Shown here: one piece after another, positions 46,195 to 58,352 of the stretch
Layout of the letters: each line of letters begins with the position of its first letter
Position numbering within the stretch: position 1 is the first letter of the stretch
Source of the DNA: Lactifluus volemus
Taxonomy: Eukaryota > Basidiomycota > Agaricomycetes > Russulales > Russulaceae
Direction of reading: 5' to 3'
Assembly: GCA_022376515.1 (NCBI GenBank)
Contig: WTXI01000156.1
Span: 1 to 64,000 of the forward strand
DNA length: 64,000 bases
Made by a program: the position numbers and the translations under genes
The notes under the pieces: generated by a model
The model's database searches: none
Told to the model about the DNA's origin: nothing
Seen by the model: the letters and a program-made list of their open reading frames with translations, nothing else

Positions 46195-47570
46195 CTACTT
46201 TGCGAGTTGGATGTTGAATGTGCTGCCATCTTCCGCGACGTTATTCATTGGCCACTCATTTCGGCATAGATACGACATCTCGAGACCATCCTCTTCCGTC
46301 CACAGTGTTAAAGTGGCACTAGAGTATCAAATCGGGTCAGCTCGTGGGGGTGGTGAAAGCAGGACCCCAAAGGACCAGCCAGAACAAGTAAACGTACCCT
46401 TCTGGATCGAGGTCGAATGCGGCACACGCGCTGGTGAGGACGCGGCCGACGGAATGAGTCCCTTTGACTCTGAATTTATTTTCCTTCTCGGTTGGTGGGT
46501 GCCGGATCGTAATCAGCATTTTGTTGCTGGGCGGCGCTTTGACGGGAGCCTGAGTAGGAGACACCGGCGGTTTGAGTTGCGGCTTGAACTTCGGATGAGC
46601 GACAGGGACTATTCATGAATGCACAATGTCAGTCTTTAACGAATGGAGTGATTAACTGGACGAACTGTCGTGTTCGGCATCCTTAGGTGGAGCAGGATTA
46701 GACGCCGTCTCTGGTGGAATGTTGGCATTAGTGCTTGCTCGAGCGGTCAGATAGGGTAGAGGAACTAACTCTCTGGACTTGGAGAAACCTCTGAGGGAGC
46801 TTGCGCGGGGTTTTGTGTAAGTGATTTGGCCTCGTTCTCCTCATCGGAGGGCGCAGGTGGCGGGATAGGTGCGACAGGCTTGGCCAAGACCAACTTGGCC
46901 TTGGGTGAAAATAGCCTGTGAGGGCGGATGACCCTTTGTGGGGAAGCAGCAGGTGTAGAGCGTTTAGGCGGCGAAGGGACAATCGAAAATGACGGTTCAA
47001 TTTTGATATTTCGCGATATGTATGAAGCCGGCAACCTCGCGATGTTGGGCCCTTCAGCAGACCCCTCCTCCTCATCGTGTTCACCATCGGATTCGACCCA
47101 CGCACGCGACTTGCCCTTCCCCTTCCGTACAGCAGGAGTAAGATCGAAGTCGTCATCGTAAGACCCGAGCTCTTCATCGCCCAAGTCATCGGTCGGCAAG
47201 CTGTCCCGGACGTCATCATAGCTGGTAGTAGGGCCACTGACAGTCTGGATGATCTCGCTAGGCAACCTGGAAGTGGCTTTTTGCGCGCGCCTAGGGGTGA
47301 CAGAAGCTTTCCTCCGGGTGTGGGTGGTCCCACTGTCTTCTCCACCTCGAGTTTCTGGTGCATATATAAGCAGAATTTCTGAGGAAAGAGAAGTAGAGCT
47401 CACCATCACCTCGGGGAGGAGCCAGATCCACACTCTTTACAGAAACGGAGCTCACAGTGGACGCGATTGCTTCCCATGCATCTGAATGAATTTCCACTGC
47501 GGTGTCCTGGCAAACATTGAGATCGCTAGTTTCAAAGACGATGGTTGAACCGAGTGCAAGGCCGAAAACT
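46195..47570 (-). CDS. Disordered acidic protein with C-terminal ubiquitin-like domain
   Basis: Minus strand. The N-terminal exon reads GSTIVFETSDLNVCQDTAVE and ends near 47405-47470. It joins a long disordered exon (about 47380-46765: RRAQKATSRLPSEIIQ, SYDDDFDLTP, basic and acidic patches, many Ser-Pro). Then come smaller exons and a final pair, one ending at 46398 and the last 46318-46195, with an in-phase 79-nt intron. The C-terminal region reads NKMLITIRHPPTEKENKFRV, VGRVLTSACAAFDLDPEGA, LTLWTEEDGLEM, DGSTFNIQLAK. This has the beta-grasp pattern of a ubiquitin- or SUMO-like fold of the Rad60-SLD kind, without a terminal Gly-Gly, so it is not a conjugated modifier. The exact start and the intron near 46625-46700 are unresolved. 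The role is unknown; a nuclear scaffold is only a guess. Confidence 0.5.
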
Positions 47571-47934
47571 GAGTGGGTAGTTGCCAGTAGCTCCTAGATA
47601 TGGTCAACGAATGTAAGACTGATTCCAGAGGGTTGATCATACTTTATACGTTTTAGGTAGAAGGACAAGAACGTGTCTAGGCCCATATCGTAAGACTAGG
47701 ACGTCAGTATCGCTCTCCTGGGTTGTGTTGGGGAACAGTTTTGATTCTACGATCATGACGCGGTTGGTTGACAATGCCAGTGCCAGTCGTTGTCTTCTTC
47801 CGTTTCCGAAACCCCGAGATGCTCACGGTCACGTGCCAAACTGCAACATGCACGATCTGGTGTCGCCGCATGTCGTCACCCTTGCATCCATGGCTCAGCG
47901 GGATGTATGTATCTTCCAGCAATTTATTTAACGA

Positions 47935-49539
47935 ACCCGACGCAGTTCTTGTGATTCCCAGGATTTTCGAGTGCTAAGACTATATCATCAAGAGCTCTCC
48001 CGTGCTCAGAGGGCTGATGGAAGCCACCACAATTAAGGATCTAAAAGACAAGCTTGACGTGATGACAGGCTGTCCTCTTTATGAGCTATGGAAATTTCAT
48101 CGACCCGCCAGAGATCATCATGCTTCGGACCTCAATGTCTTTAGAGCATCTGCATCTTGTATCTCCTTCCAGTTGGCTTGATCGCTACATTGAAGCCATA
48201 ATCCTCACACCGTCTTCCTTCGACATAATTGCATTCCAGAGGGCCAGGGCGTATCATATCGGGACCGAAGGTTCTAGCTCTATTCAATACATTGTTGCCG
48301 TCTTGACCGCACCTACAGGTTACTCGTCTCGGCATGTGGGGTGCCTACCTTGCATGACTATACCGGATGATACGTTACACACTTTTTGGACGAATTTGAA
48401 CCACGTCGTCAACGGTTGTTGTTTCGAAAAGATAAAGTGTCGCAGATAGTAGTTGCGTCATGAAGAGACTGAAACAGTTCTGCAGGCCGAATCGGCTCTC
48501 GGTATCTTGTGGGTGGAAAGGCACTCCCAAGGTCATATTGCCTCAAGAGATTCGTCATCTCTGCCAGGATGTCTGGACACAAGTGAGGCAGATGTCATCC
48601 TTCAGTTGTCAGATCACGTCAATTTCCGCGTCCACAAGTTAATACTAGTCTCTTCGTCACAATTCTGCAAGGAGATGTTTTCTCTCCCTCAACCTCCAGA
48701 TGGCGAAGTTATGGATGGACTCCCTGTGGTGCACGTATCGGGGGATGCGGAATTAATGTAAGCCCTCATTACGGCCTTGTATCTTAATCCTTCCTGGATA
48801 CCTCTCTCGTATGATGAAACTCTAGCTCTGCTGGCTGCAGCATAAAAATACGACTTGTTGTCCGTCGTATCCACCATCCGTGCCAAACTCAACCACAAGA
48901 TGCCAGTGGGGCCCCAGCAAGTAACCACAGACTCATTCCCGAGATGGAAAATGCCGCTCGTCGCACACTAGATTTCCGTATGACGTTCGAGTATCTCGGG
49001 GAACAACTGGAACTGTTCGAAGGTTGGGCTCTGGGAGACCTTGCCCGCTTTCGCAGGCACTGTAGGGATAACCTTGTCTCATGCCTCGAATCGTTCCGAG
49101 ATATTTTGGCCCTTCGAAAATTTGGGTTGGTTGTGTCAGTGTTGTGTCGAATCGACGGCTAAGGAAAACGAAGGTAGAGAACTCAGTCAATCTACTCTTC
49201 CATTGTGGTTGCGTGGCCTTTTGTCTCAAAAAATTGGAGAGCTAAATGAGGGCTTCACTAACGCGCTCACGAAACCCTCGAGTATTCGTGAAGAATACCT
49301 AACAGCACTTCAGAATCATGCCGTTCGGAGAGACTGCATGCCCTGCTTGAAGGTGCATTCTCGGGAAGGAAACAGATATTCCGAAGGGTTAGTTGAAGCA
49401 TTGGAAGAGGCACGGAATATTCGAATGCCACAGTCACTGTTGAGCTCGTTCGGTGTCCGGAGTTGGGGATGTATCTATTGGTAAGCATCTCCTCTGGTTT
49501 AGGCCAAGGGTCAACTAAGCCTGGTCTTAGGAGTTGATG
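47935..49539 (+). pseudogene. Double-BTB pseudogene
   Basis: Closest to gene 2 (52387). The first BTB begins at CCCAGGATTTTCGAGTG, then about 110 residues are deleted between the EATT-like segment and KDLKDKLDV. The second half starts after an intron-like segment at about 48425-48480 (ETVLQAESA), continues ADVILQLSDHVNFRVHKL, and has in-frame TAA codons near 48760 and 48842. It resumes as EYLGEQLELFEGWAL and HAVRRDCMPCLKVHSREG. The final intron (GTAAGC ... TCTTAG, about 49481-49530) is preserved, and a TIR element interrupts the last exon at 49540. Confidence 0.8.
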
Positions 49540-51490
49540 CCCTACGAGAAATGTCTTACAGTAAACTAATCGCAAATAATAGATATTGAATATTGATTTA
49601 AGGAAACTGATAACAGTTGATATGGATTACATTGATTCAAGTGGATTGATATCGGCTAATAGAATTTAAATATCATTCAATCCTTCTCAATCACCAGCTG
49701 AATTCTGTTGAATAATAATAATTGCATGTCACGAGATTTATTACTCAATCTAAGGCAACTGATTGGAATTGAATAAAACATATTGCGCACTTTCGTTCCA
49801 GTTTATTGAACGTGCGAAAACCCTGCATCGAGTATTCACTGTGTCCGGTCACAGGGCCGACTTTAGCGTAATGACCTATATTACTATTTGTAATTGTTTG
49901 TCAGATCGACTTTGCGTTGCGCTGATTCGGACGCATACATTTCTTCCTTCTTCATCTCCTTCTCAAAGTGTCCCCTTAATCTCTCCTCTGCTGCCCGTGA
50001 GGCCTGTATACTCCCCACAGATATCCGTGAGTCTCTTCCTTTCTACCTTTTTCAGACCAGCGTCATTTAGATTTTTTTGGGCCGCATCTTCGATTGAGCT
50101 TCTGGGCTGCAACATGCAAACTCCGCGCTGTACTCCCATTACCCCCCAACTGTGCTTCCCCTCCCCTCCTCTCCTGCTCTTCCAGCGTTCCACTCCTCAC
50201 TACAACCACCACGACATCACTCACTGCCACTGTTGTTGTCACCTGCCTCCAACCTCTGGCCCTCCCATGCCGCTGCTGTCACAAGAGGTCCTCACCAGAG
50301 CAACCCCAGCTCACCACAAACTGAAACAGTCACCTTCACAATGTGAGTGTTCCTCAAGGTATTTAGTGTACTGGTATAATCGCTTGTACTAGGGTGACAC
50401 ACGGCGTGAAGCCAAAGGTGGGTCCACTTTCACCGCTGTCTCATTGATCAATTTTTTTTCCAGTGCCAAGCACCAGATCTGGCAGGTCCTTCAACCATAC
50501 TCACGGCCTCGGTCTCAGCACCCCCCCCCTCTTCCACCGTGGCACTTTCACAGCTCACCTCTCCCAGCCTGGCATAAAGCTGTCAATGAATCGACCAAGC
50601 GTGGGAATAAACTCGAAGACAATTTTGACTGTGAGTTTAACTTGAATCACCCTTTTCTAACCCTCACTCTCATCTGTTTTCATGGCTGGTGACGGACCAG
50701 CGTCAGGTGGTGATCGAGAGTACTTGTAGGTCGATTGTGTGGTGGCTTCTTCTGCACCAGACATTGCAGGTGCGTCTTGAGCACCTTGCCTCGTTTCCGC
50801 ATCCTCTGCTTCTCCACCCACTCATTCAGCCACAGCTCGTACTCATTTAATGTCATTTCCAGCTCGTCAAGTTCCGTCTTGGTGTATCACCTGGTGGCTG
50901 TGCCCGCCTGCTCCTCCGTGGTGAGGTTCACGCATGCGTTGACAAGGAATAGGCACATGTGCCAGTTCCACATCTGACTGGCGTTCAGCACCTCTGACCT
51001 CACCGTGACTGCCGCTACCACTGCCACCCTGTGGAGAGTCCCACAATCCGTCCCAAATCCGCCCCTCCCCCTCACATAGCAGCAAATCCAAGCCCATGCC
51101 GTTGCGAGCTCCAGGCTGAGGAGCTCCCATACCCATGCCCAGAGCAGACGATGTGGAGGTGGTACACAGTCAGTGTCAAGGATGACTTAGATTGCTTGAT
51201 GCGTAGCCGGACAGAGGCAAGGTGATTAGGATTGAGGGTAGAATAAAATTGAATAGAGCTGTAACTGTAAATAGAAAATAAATGGTCAATTCAATTCTAC
51301 CTGATTCAATCGTGCAATCAAACGAATCCAAATCCGATCCGATCTAATATTCAATTGAATTTGGAAAACTGAAAATGTTTTCGATTTGTCCATTCAATTA
51401 AATTGCAAAAAGACTCATCCGTTGATAAAAATTGAATCAATTCAACTAGTTAAATTTACTTCGAATTACTGTAAGTCATTTCTCACTGGG
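49540..51490. mobile_element. Non-autonomous DNA transposon, 1,951 bp, TIR and 7-bp TSD
   Basis: Ends are inverted repeats: left GAGAAATGTCTTACAGTAA (49547-49565), and right the reverse complement GAGAAATGACTTACAGTAA (51466-51484), one mismatch in 19. The outer few bases (CCCTAC / CCCAGT) are also similar. The element is flanked by a perfect 7-bp direct repeat GTTGATG at 49533-49539 and 51491-51497. Both subterminal zones (about 49565-49775 and 51225-51470) are rich in ATTGAAT / ATTCAAT words, as expected for transposase binding sites. No transposase is recognised inside. It interrupts the last exon of the BTB pseudogene. Confidence 0.75.
50680..51136 (-). other. Possible coding remnant inside the TIR element
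   Basis: On the minus strand a Gly-rich frame (51136-50867) is followed by ELDEMTL-type coiled-coil sequence reading LNEYELWLNEWVEKQRMRKR, near 50850-50760. No transposase motif is seen. It may be captured host sequence or the remains of a transposon accessory protein. Confidence 0.25.
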
Positions 51491-51497
51491 GTTGATG

Positions 51498-52386
51498 ATC
51501 CTGGTGTCTGATTCTGGTGTCTGATGGAAACATTCCCAGGAGCGCTGGAGATTCAAGTCAAAGCCCCACGTAATATGGTGTGGTGTAACTGTTATATGGT
51601 CGACCTTTATCTTCACTCTCAGGAAAACTCTAACCTGACAAATAAGTAAATTATAAGTGAATGCCATAATACAGTATTCCTGCCCTCGGAGGTGCTGCGA
51701 TGCTCCGGAACCGCTGTGCTCCCTCAATCTAACAATTGTGTTCGGAGGCCTACTTCATGCCTCATACCTTGACACTTTGGCCTGACTCACGTGCTGGTCT
51801 GATGCCAAGCTATTTAGATGCTACTGTAAGTTAGAGGAGTATTTCGCTGTGGGATCGCGTGTCCCACGTTTAACGTTCACCTCTCGAATATATAGGCACC
51901 TTCCGTACGGCATATCCAAAAGGTGGGACCAGTGTACGTCGATAACAGCGGATCGACTTCAATTGGGCTGTGACACTTCGAAATTGTATATTTGCCTTAC
52001 AGGATGACGAACAGCATACAGTATATAGTAGCTCGAGCGATCTCTTTTCGCGTTCCTTGCTAGTCACGTGGCTACTTTCTCTCTTTTTCATACATCATCA
52101 ACATTAATAGTACATCCTCAGGAATGCAACTAACAGGCGGGCTTATGCGCTCTGTACTGCTCAAGGCACAATCGTAGGGGATGCAACATGACGCGGCCAG
52201 CCGCAGGGCCTGCGTGGTCCAGTACATCCGTAATAAACCGCGTAGCGCCTGTCCTAAGCGCCAATATGAATACTTCTCTCGTGAATCCTCGTGTTTGAAT
52301 GCCCTTAACCCTGGTCTCTTGTAGCATTTATTTCAAACTCGACCTTAACCCTGGCCTGCCCAGTTGTCGCGGATATTGTCTACCCC
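51498..52386. other. No convincing gene
   Basis: Spacer between the TIR element and double-BTB gene 2. A short direct repeat (GATNCTGGTGTCTGAT) sits at about 51498-51525. No supported frame. Confidence 0.5.
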
Positions 52387-54529
52387 ATGGCTACTACTTT
52401 ATCCCCAGATTCTGACGTGACCTCACATCATCCTCAGTGGGATGGATCCCGTACCAAGCTATTCGACGATCGCGACACATTTATCATTCTCCGTTCTTGC
52501 GATGCCCAGGATTTTCGAGTGCCAAGGGTGTATATCCTCATGAGCTCCCCTGTACTCAAAGGGCTGGTACAAGCCGCCACATCCAATCCTTCGGATGTCG
52601 CTGTCATTCCCGATGCAAGGGCCCCACTTCCACTTGTGAAAATGTCGGATAGAGGCACGATAGTTGCCTTCCTACTTACCTTCATACTTCCCATATCACC
52701 CACTCTTCCCCCAACTGACCAAGGAATCATGGAGCTCTTATCCGTGGCTCAAAAGTATGAGATGAGCTATGTGTTGACTCACATTCGGGGAAGCATATCC
52801 CTACGGGATCCGCCCTTCATCCGCCACGAGAATGCCCTACAGGTTTATTCCCTTGCTCAGCAATACGGACTTCGCTACGAGGCGGCTCGAGCAGCACGCA
52901 TCACGATTCAATTCTCTTTGACAATTGAGAATCTGGTGGATAAGCTCGACGGAGTTACCGGTTCTTCTCTTCGTGAACTGCAGAAATATCACCAGGATGT
53001 CCGAAACCATCTCGCCATTGATCTTGATGCCTTCAGAACATCCGATGCCAGCGTCGTGCTGAAAGACGTAGATTGTCTCTCGATCGCCCCTTCTGGCATA
53101 CCCAGTTGGCTTGATGACTACATTGTGGCCATAATCAATACACCGTTGTCTTTCGACCCAATTATATTCCAGAAGGCCTTGGCGTCCCATGTCGGGACCG
53201 AAACGCAGGGTTCTAATCCGCCGATGCTGTTCATGGCCCTACGTATGTCTAAATGTCAACATTGCAAAGACATACCGGGTGAGACGTTACGCGCGTTTTG
53301 GGCTGATTTAACCACCGCCGTCAACGGTTGTTTGAAAAAGGTAAATGGCTGCAGATTCTACATTGCGTCATGACAAGACTGGAGTATTTTCTGCAGGCCG
53401 AGTCGGATCTCAGCGTCCTGGGGGGGGAAATGAATTCCCAAAACCAGATTACGTCACCAAGTGATGCCCCACCTCTGCCAGAATGCCTGGACATGAGCGA
53501 GGCAGATGTCATCATTCAGTCGTCCGATCATGCTAATTTCCGCGTCCACAAGGCAATACTAACCTCCTCGTCACAACTCTTCAAGGATATGTTTTCTCTC
53601 CCACAACCTCCAGACGGTGAAGCTATAGATGGGCTCCCTGTGATACACCTACCCGAGAATGCGGAATTGATACGAGCTCTCATCACGATGCTGTATCCTA
53701 TTCCCTCACAGATACCCATTTCCTATGATGACACTCTAGCTCTGCTGGCTGCAGCCCAGAAATACAACATGTACGCCGTCGGATTCTCCATTCGCGCCGA
53801 ACTCAGCTACAAGAAGCTTCCTGTGCTTGTTGGACTCCAAGCCTTCCGCGCATATGCAATTGCAAGTAGCCACAGACTCATTCCAGAAATGAGCAGTGCT
53901 GCTCGTCACACTCTAGATTCCCCTATGACGTTCGAGTATCTTGGAGAACAACTGGACTTGTTTGAAGGTTGGGCACTGCGGGACCTCGCCCGCTTTCGCA
54001 GGCTCTGTAGAGACAACCTCGTCTCATGCTTCGAGTCGTTCCTGGATGCCCGTAGTGGCCCCTCGAAAATTTGGGTTGGTTGTGACAAGTTAGAGGTTCC
54101 ACGTGATGCTTTGCCTTCACAGTCCCGTGGGCGACCCAAAGAAAACAAGGGTAAACAAGACGGGCCCACCCTTCCATCATGGTTACGAGGCCTTTTTTCA
54201 CGACAAACCGAAGAGCTTATGCAGGGCTTCACTAATGCACTTGCCAAGCCTTCGAGTATTCGTGAAGAATACCTGATGGCTTTTCAGGCTCATACCGATT
54301 CGGGCGGCCTTGCCAGCGGCTGCTCCCTCTGCTTAGAGGTACATGCTCGAGAAGGAAGCAAGTATTCTGAGGGATTAGTCGAAGAACTGGAGAAAGCGAG
54401 GAATGTCCGAATGCCGCCTTCACTTTTGAGCCCATTTGGCGTCCGTAGTTGGGACCCATCCACAGGTAAGCGTCCATTTAAGTTTGAACCAACAGCTAAC
54501 CAACTTCGGGCTCAGAAACCGACATCTAG
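52387..54529 (+). CDS. Double-BTB protein 2
   Basis: Exons 52387-53340, 53397-54465 and 54516-54529 join in phase (678 residues). Half 1 (1-318): BTB starting FDDRDTFIILRSCDA and DFRVPRVYILMSSP, the helix MELLSVAQKYEMSY, a BACK-like helical region (LQVYSLAQQYGLRYEA), SGIPSWLDDYI and a C-x2-C (KCQHCKD) before the intron. Half 2 (319-678): BTB MSEADVIIQSSDHANFRVHK, LFKDMFSLPQPPDGE, LLAAAQKYNM, then FEGWALRDLARFRR, SKIWVGC and CSLCLEVH. Both halves have the same BTB-helical-CxxC order, so the gene is an internal duplication. BTB proteins usually mediate dimerisation or CUL3 binding; partners here are unknown. The last exon is only 14 bases, as the paralog structure predicts. It is intact and the likely parent type of the pseudogene at 47935. 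Confidence 0.85.
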
Positions 54530-55461
54530 CCACGACAATATACCCGAAAGCGCCGGAGATTATGATTATGCTCCAGGCCCCGGTGACTCAACTCTGCATC
54601 CTTTGCCTACAAACCCGCCTCTTCGGAGATGCTCTCGGGACCACTTCCCTATGCCCAGCGCTTTGTACTTATGTCTCATTCCGCCTTATGCCGTATCACG
54701 GTGCTGTACTCTTCGTTACCATCTCTATTTTCTCTCTGTACCAATATGTTTTGTGGGGATTTGATTGTTCTCTTCACGACTTGGCCATGTCAGCTCCAGC
54801 TTTCTGTATTTCCCCTTCTACCTATAGTATTCATCCCCAGTCACTGGGTTCACGGTGTTTCAAACCTTTGTTCCTTCGAGTCCTCGAATTACTTTTGTCA
54901 GGTCTCATCTTACGTTACCATGTCTTGTCCCATCATTGCTACCATAGTCCTATCGTCATTAAAACCCGTATCGCCGTGTGATCTATCCTCTCGTTTTCCT
55001 CTTGAACTGTACAGTGTATCTGCCGCTTGACTTAGCTAAGTCAAGCCGGTTCAGAGATGAGTCATTGCGGCCACTCCCTCCAGTCCAATGGCAGCGGTAC
55101 TCACATAATACAGGGCCAAGGCCTACGGAACAGGGTAAGATGATCACGGCGGACATAGCCTAAGACTTACAGTACCACTGACAAGCAGTCTTTATAATAA
55201 ATACCCGCGGATTGGGATGCTCGAAATTTCTGCCCACAATACCCGCGGTCCACGGATCTGGGAAACCCGGGGAAGTCCGTGCCTGTGCGGCATTTACCGG
55301 CGGAGAAAAGTCGCACCGGAGCGCGGTAAATACGAAACTTTAGAGTTATCTTATCGGAGCCTTGGGCGTGGCACGTTCAGATGCTTGTATTGCACTTTAC
55401 ATGCAGCGCCACACACCTGTGGACTCCTCCACGCCAGCTCTGAGCTTCAGTGTCATTTACC
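54530..55461. other. Intergenic
   Basis: 3' flank of double-BTB gene 2 and promoter of gene 3. Readable frames after the last exon continue only as hydrophobic, unsupported sequence. Nothing else seen. Confidence 0.5.
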
Positions 55462-57530
55462 ATGTCAGCTATCCCCAGGGCCGAGACTTTAACTTCACCT
55501 CCCCAGGCGTTCATGTTGGACCCATCATCGGACTATTTCTCTGAAACACCTTTTGACTCGTACCCCGATGCAGATATCATCCTTCGTTCTTCCGACTCCC
55601 ATGAATACCAAGTGCCAAAGCTTTATATCATCAACAGCTCTCCCATCCTTGCCAAGTTGGTGCGAACAGCTCCCATCACCTCGGATGCCGCTTCTTCTGC
55701 ACCCGGAGAGCCTGGGGCTTCCCTCGCCAGAGTCCAGCTACCCGACAATCATACCACCCTTTCTTGCCTTCTCACTTTCATTTTCCCTGTATCTCCCATC
55801 CTCCCTCCGACCACCGAGCAGATCATGGAGCTCCTGTCAGTAGCTCAAAAGTATGAAATGAAATCTGCGCTCATTCACATCCGCGATCGCATCGCTCGAC
55901 AGGATCCGTCCTTCATCCGCCCAGAGAATGCTCTCTACGTATTTTCTCTTGCTCAGAGATACAAACTTCGCGATGAGGTACTCAAAGCAGCACGAATCAC
56001 GTTAGGCACTTCAATGACTTTCGATGATCTGGATGGCCAGCTCGGAATCATGCCAGGTGCTTTTCTCTATGAGCTTTGGAAGTATCACCAAAGGGTTCGA
56101 GGGAATCTCTTACTGGACCTCCTTGGATTTAGAATGACTGGCGCACGCGGAACGCTGAAGGATTTACATTGCTTAAAGCTCAGCTCTTTCGGCATTCCAA
56201 GCTGGCTTGAGGACTACATCGAATCCATCCGGAACTCACCCTCCTGCTTTGACCTCACCAAGTTTCACATGTCCTTGACGCGCCATACTTCCCCAACGAC
56301 CACGTTATCGAGCAGTTGTCCCTCATGTGCATCAATCTCTAGTGAGATGATACACGCATTCTGGGGCGCATTGACAGCTGTCGTCCATAACAGCTTCAGG
56401 AGAGTGAGTGTCGATTGCGATAAATCAGGCTTGCTTTATCAAGGTGCTGAACGATTTCCAGGCAGAATCAGATCTTTTGCTCGTTGCGAACGAGACGCAC
56501 TTCCAAAGTCACATCACGTCAATAGGCGAAGCCTTGCCTACATCGGTTGGCCTGAACTTGCGCGAGACGGATGTAATACTACAATCATCTGACTCTGTCC
56601 ACTTCCACGTCCACAAGCTAATGCTAGCGACGTCCTCACCATTCTTCAGTGATATGTTTTCTCTGGCCCAACCCTCCCACGACGAAATTTATGATGGACT
56701 CCCTGTGGTTCGCTTGCCCGAAGACGCCGAAGTGCTCCATAGCCTCGTCACAATGTTGTACCCAATTCCCACCGTCGTGCCGGACTCTTATGAGAAGGTT
56801 CTAGATCTTCTTGCGGCTTCACAGAAATATGACATGGGCGCTGTCCAATCGTCCACTCGCGCCGAAGTCAGCCAGAAGACATTCACAACACTCACGGGAT
56901 CTGGAGTTTTCCGCGCCTATGCGATGGCAAGCAGTAAACGACTTGTTCCGGAGATGGAGAATGCTGCCCGTCTAACTTTGGATTATCCTATGACTTTCGA
57001 ATGTTTAGGAGATGATCTAGGCTTGTTCGACGGCCGGGCGCTGCGTGACCTTGTCTACTATCGCAGGCGCTGTCGAGATAGCGTTGTTTCGTGTCTTGAA
57101 TCATTTCTACATCGTCGGGATGGACCGTCAAAAATCTGGGATGGTTGTCCCCAGTCCATACTCAAAGAAACATTGCCTGTTGTCCTGCTTCGAGGACGCA
57201 GTCAGGCTATCCTCGCCGGCTGGTTACATGACTTCATTTCGCGGAGTGTCAGAGAACTCCAGAGCAGTTTTACGCGACCCCTCCTCGAGCAGTCGAATTT
57301 TCGAAAGCAATACATGCAAGCGCTCCAGAACCACATCAAAGAAACAGGCTGTAGTTTCTGCTTAAGGCAGTACCTTATGGAAGGGGAGTCGTACTTCGGA
57401 CAATTACAGCATGAACTAAAATCGGCGCGCGATAAGGTTTGCACATTTGTATTATCCTATCATCGAGGCCTCTGGAATGCTTAACTTTCATACGTCACAG
57501 GTACCATTCCATGACCCATTGAACGACTAG
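55462..57530 (+). CDS. Double-BTB protein 3
   Basis: Exons 55462-56403, 56462-57436 and 57501-57530 join in phase (648 residues). Half 1 has YPDADIILRSSDSHEYQVPK, a BTB of about 110 residues, LLSVAQKYEMKSAL, YVFSLAQRYKLRDE, FGIPSWLEDYI and CPSCASIS. Half 2 starts AESDLLLVANETHF, then LRETDVILQSSDSVHFHVHK, FFSDMFSLAQPSHDE, LLAASQKYDMGAV, FECLGDDLGLFDG, ALRDLVYYRRRCRDSVVSC, SKIWDGC and CSFCLRQYLMEGESY. The last exon encodes VPFHDPLND. It is about 90 percent similar to the frameshifted gene 1 (39716), implying a recent duplication over 16 kb. Role as for gene 2: a probable adaptor, unproven. Confidence 0.85.
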
Positions 57531-58352
57531 GAGCCCTTTCAGATGGGACCTAGGAAAGGCGTCCGACTAAAACACGAGGGGAGGTTGGTGTTGCTGCCTA
57601 GAGACATGCCATGATGTACTTACCTAGTTTTCCATGTTTTCATGCCGATGAGTTGGCCCAATCGCTCACACGTCACTCCTTGTTGGCGTGGCAGATCAGC
57701 CACCGCCCACGTCAGGTCTTATCCGCTGGCACTTATATGTCGTCGTCGAAGCTCCAAGTGGCAAAGTTGAAACTGGAGGGGTTATCTCCGATCAAATCGC
57801 GAGCAGAAATGGCGCATCCTTATTCTTTCGAGGTCAAGGACAAGGGTCACCGAGTTAGGCCTCAGAAGGGACGTGTATAGGGTCCGTGCGGTAATTTTCC
57901 GGGCATATTGTAGTGGCTTTGAGCTCGGGACGACTACTGTAGTGGCAAATAATGTAATACATGTTATGAACCCCCACCAAGCTAACTGGTTTGACGCCCC
58001 AGAGTCATCATAGAACGGAGCTTCTTTCTGGATGTATGTCACGTGCTCTGGATGAACCACTTGGTACCCCTGGCCAGATGATACATGTAGCGTCTTAAAA
58101 CATTAAAGCGTCCAGCAGGGGGAGTGACGTACTGTGTGTATACTCCCAGTTTGCGTTCATCCAAATGTTCGTCTATGGTTGATCATGATGATGTTCCAGA
58201 ATTTCTCACGGTTTGACCCGAATTGAGCAACTCGATAGATCCCATGACGGCCATACAAGGATGACGACCACGTTGCGCGAGACGCCACGTCAGCGCGTCC
58301 ACATTGATACCCCCAGATAGACGAGTAGCAACTACGAGATTCCGACTAACTT
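57531..58352. other. Intergenic
   Basis: Spacer between double-BTB genes 3 and 4. Short unsupported frames only. Confidence 0.5.

Noticed and set aside
46142..46618. 158-residue plus-strand frame
   Set aside because: Antisense to the ubiquitin-like domain exons, which have in-phase splice sites and a recognisable fold pattern.
49540..51490. Reading the element as a typical hAT with CAGTG ends and 8-bp duplication
   Set aside because: Placing the ends at CAGTG destroys the flanking direct repeat. The exact 7-bp GTTGATG fits only with the CCC ends.
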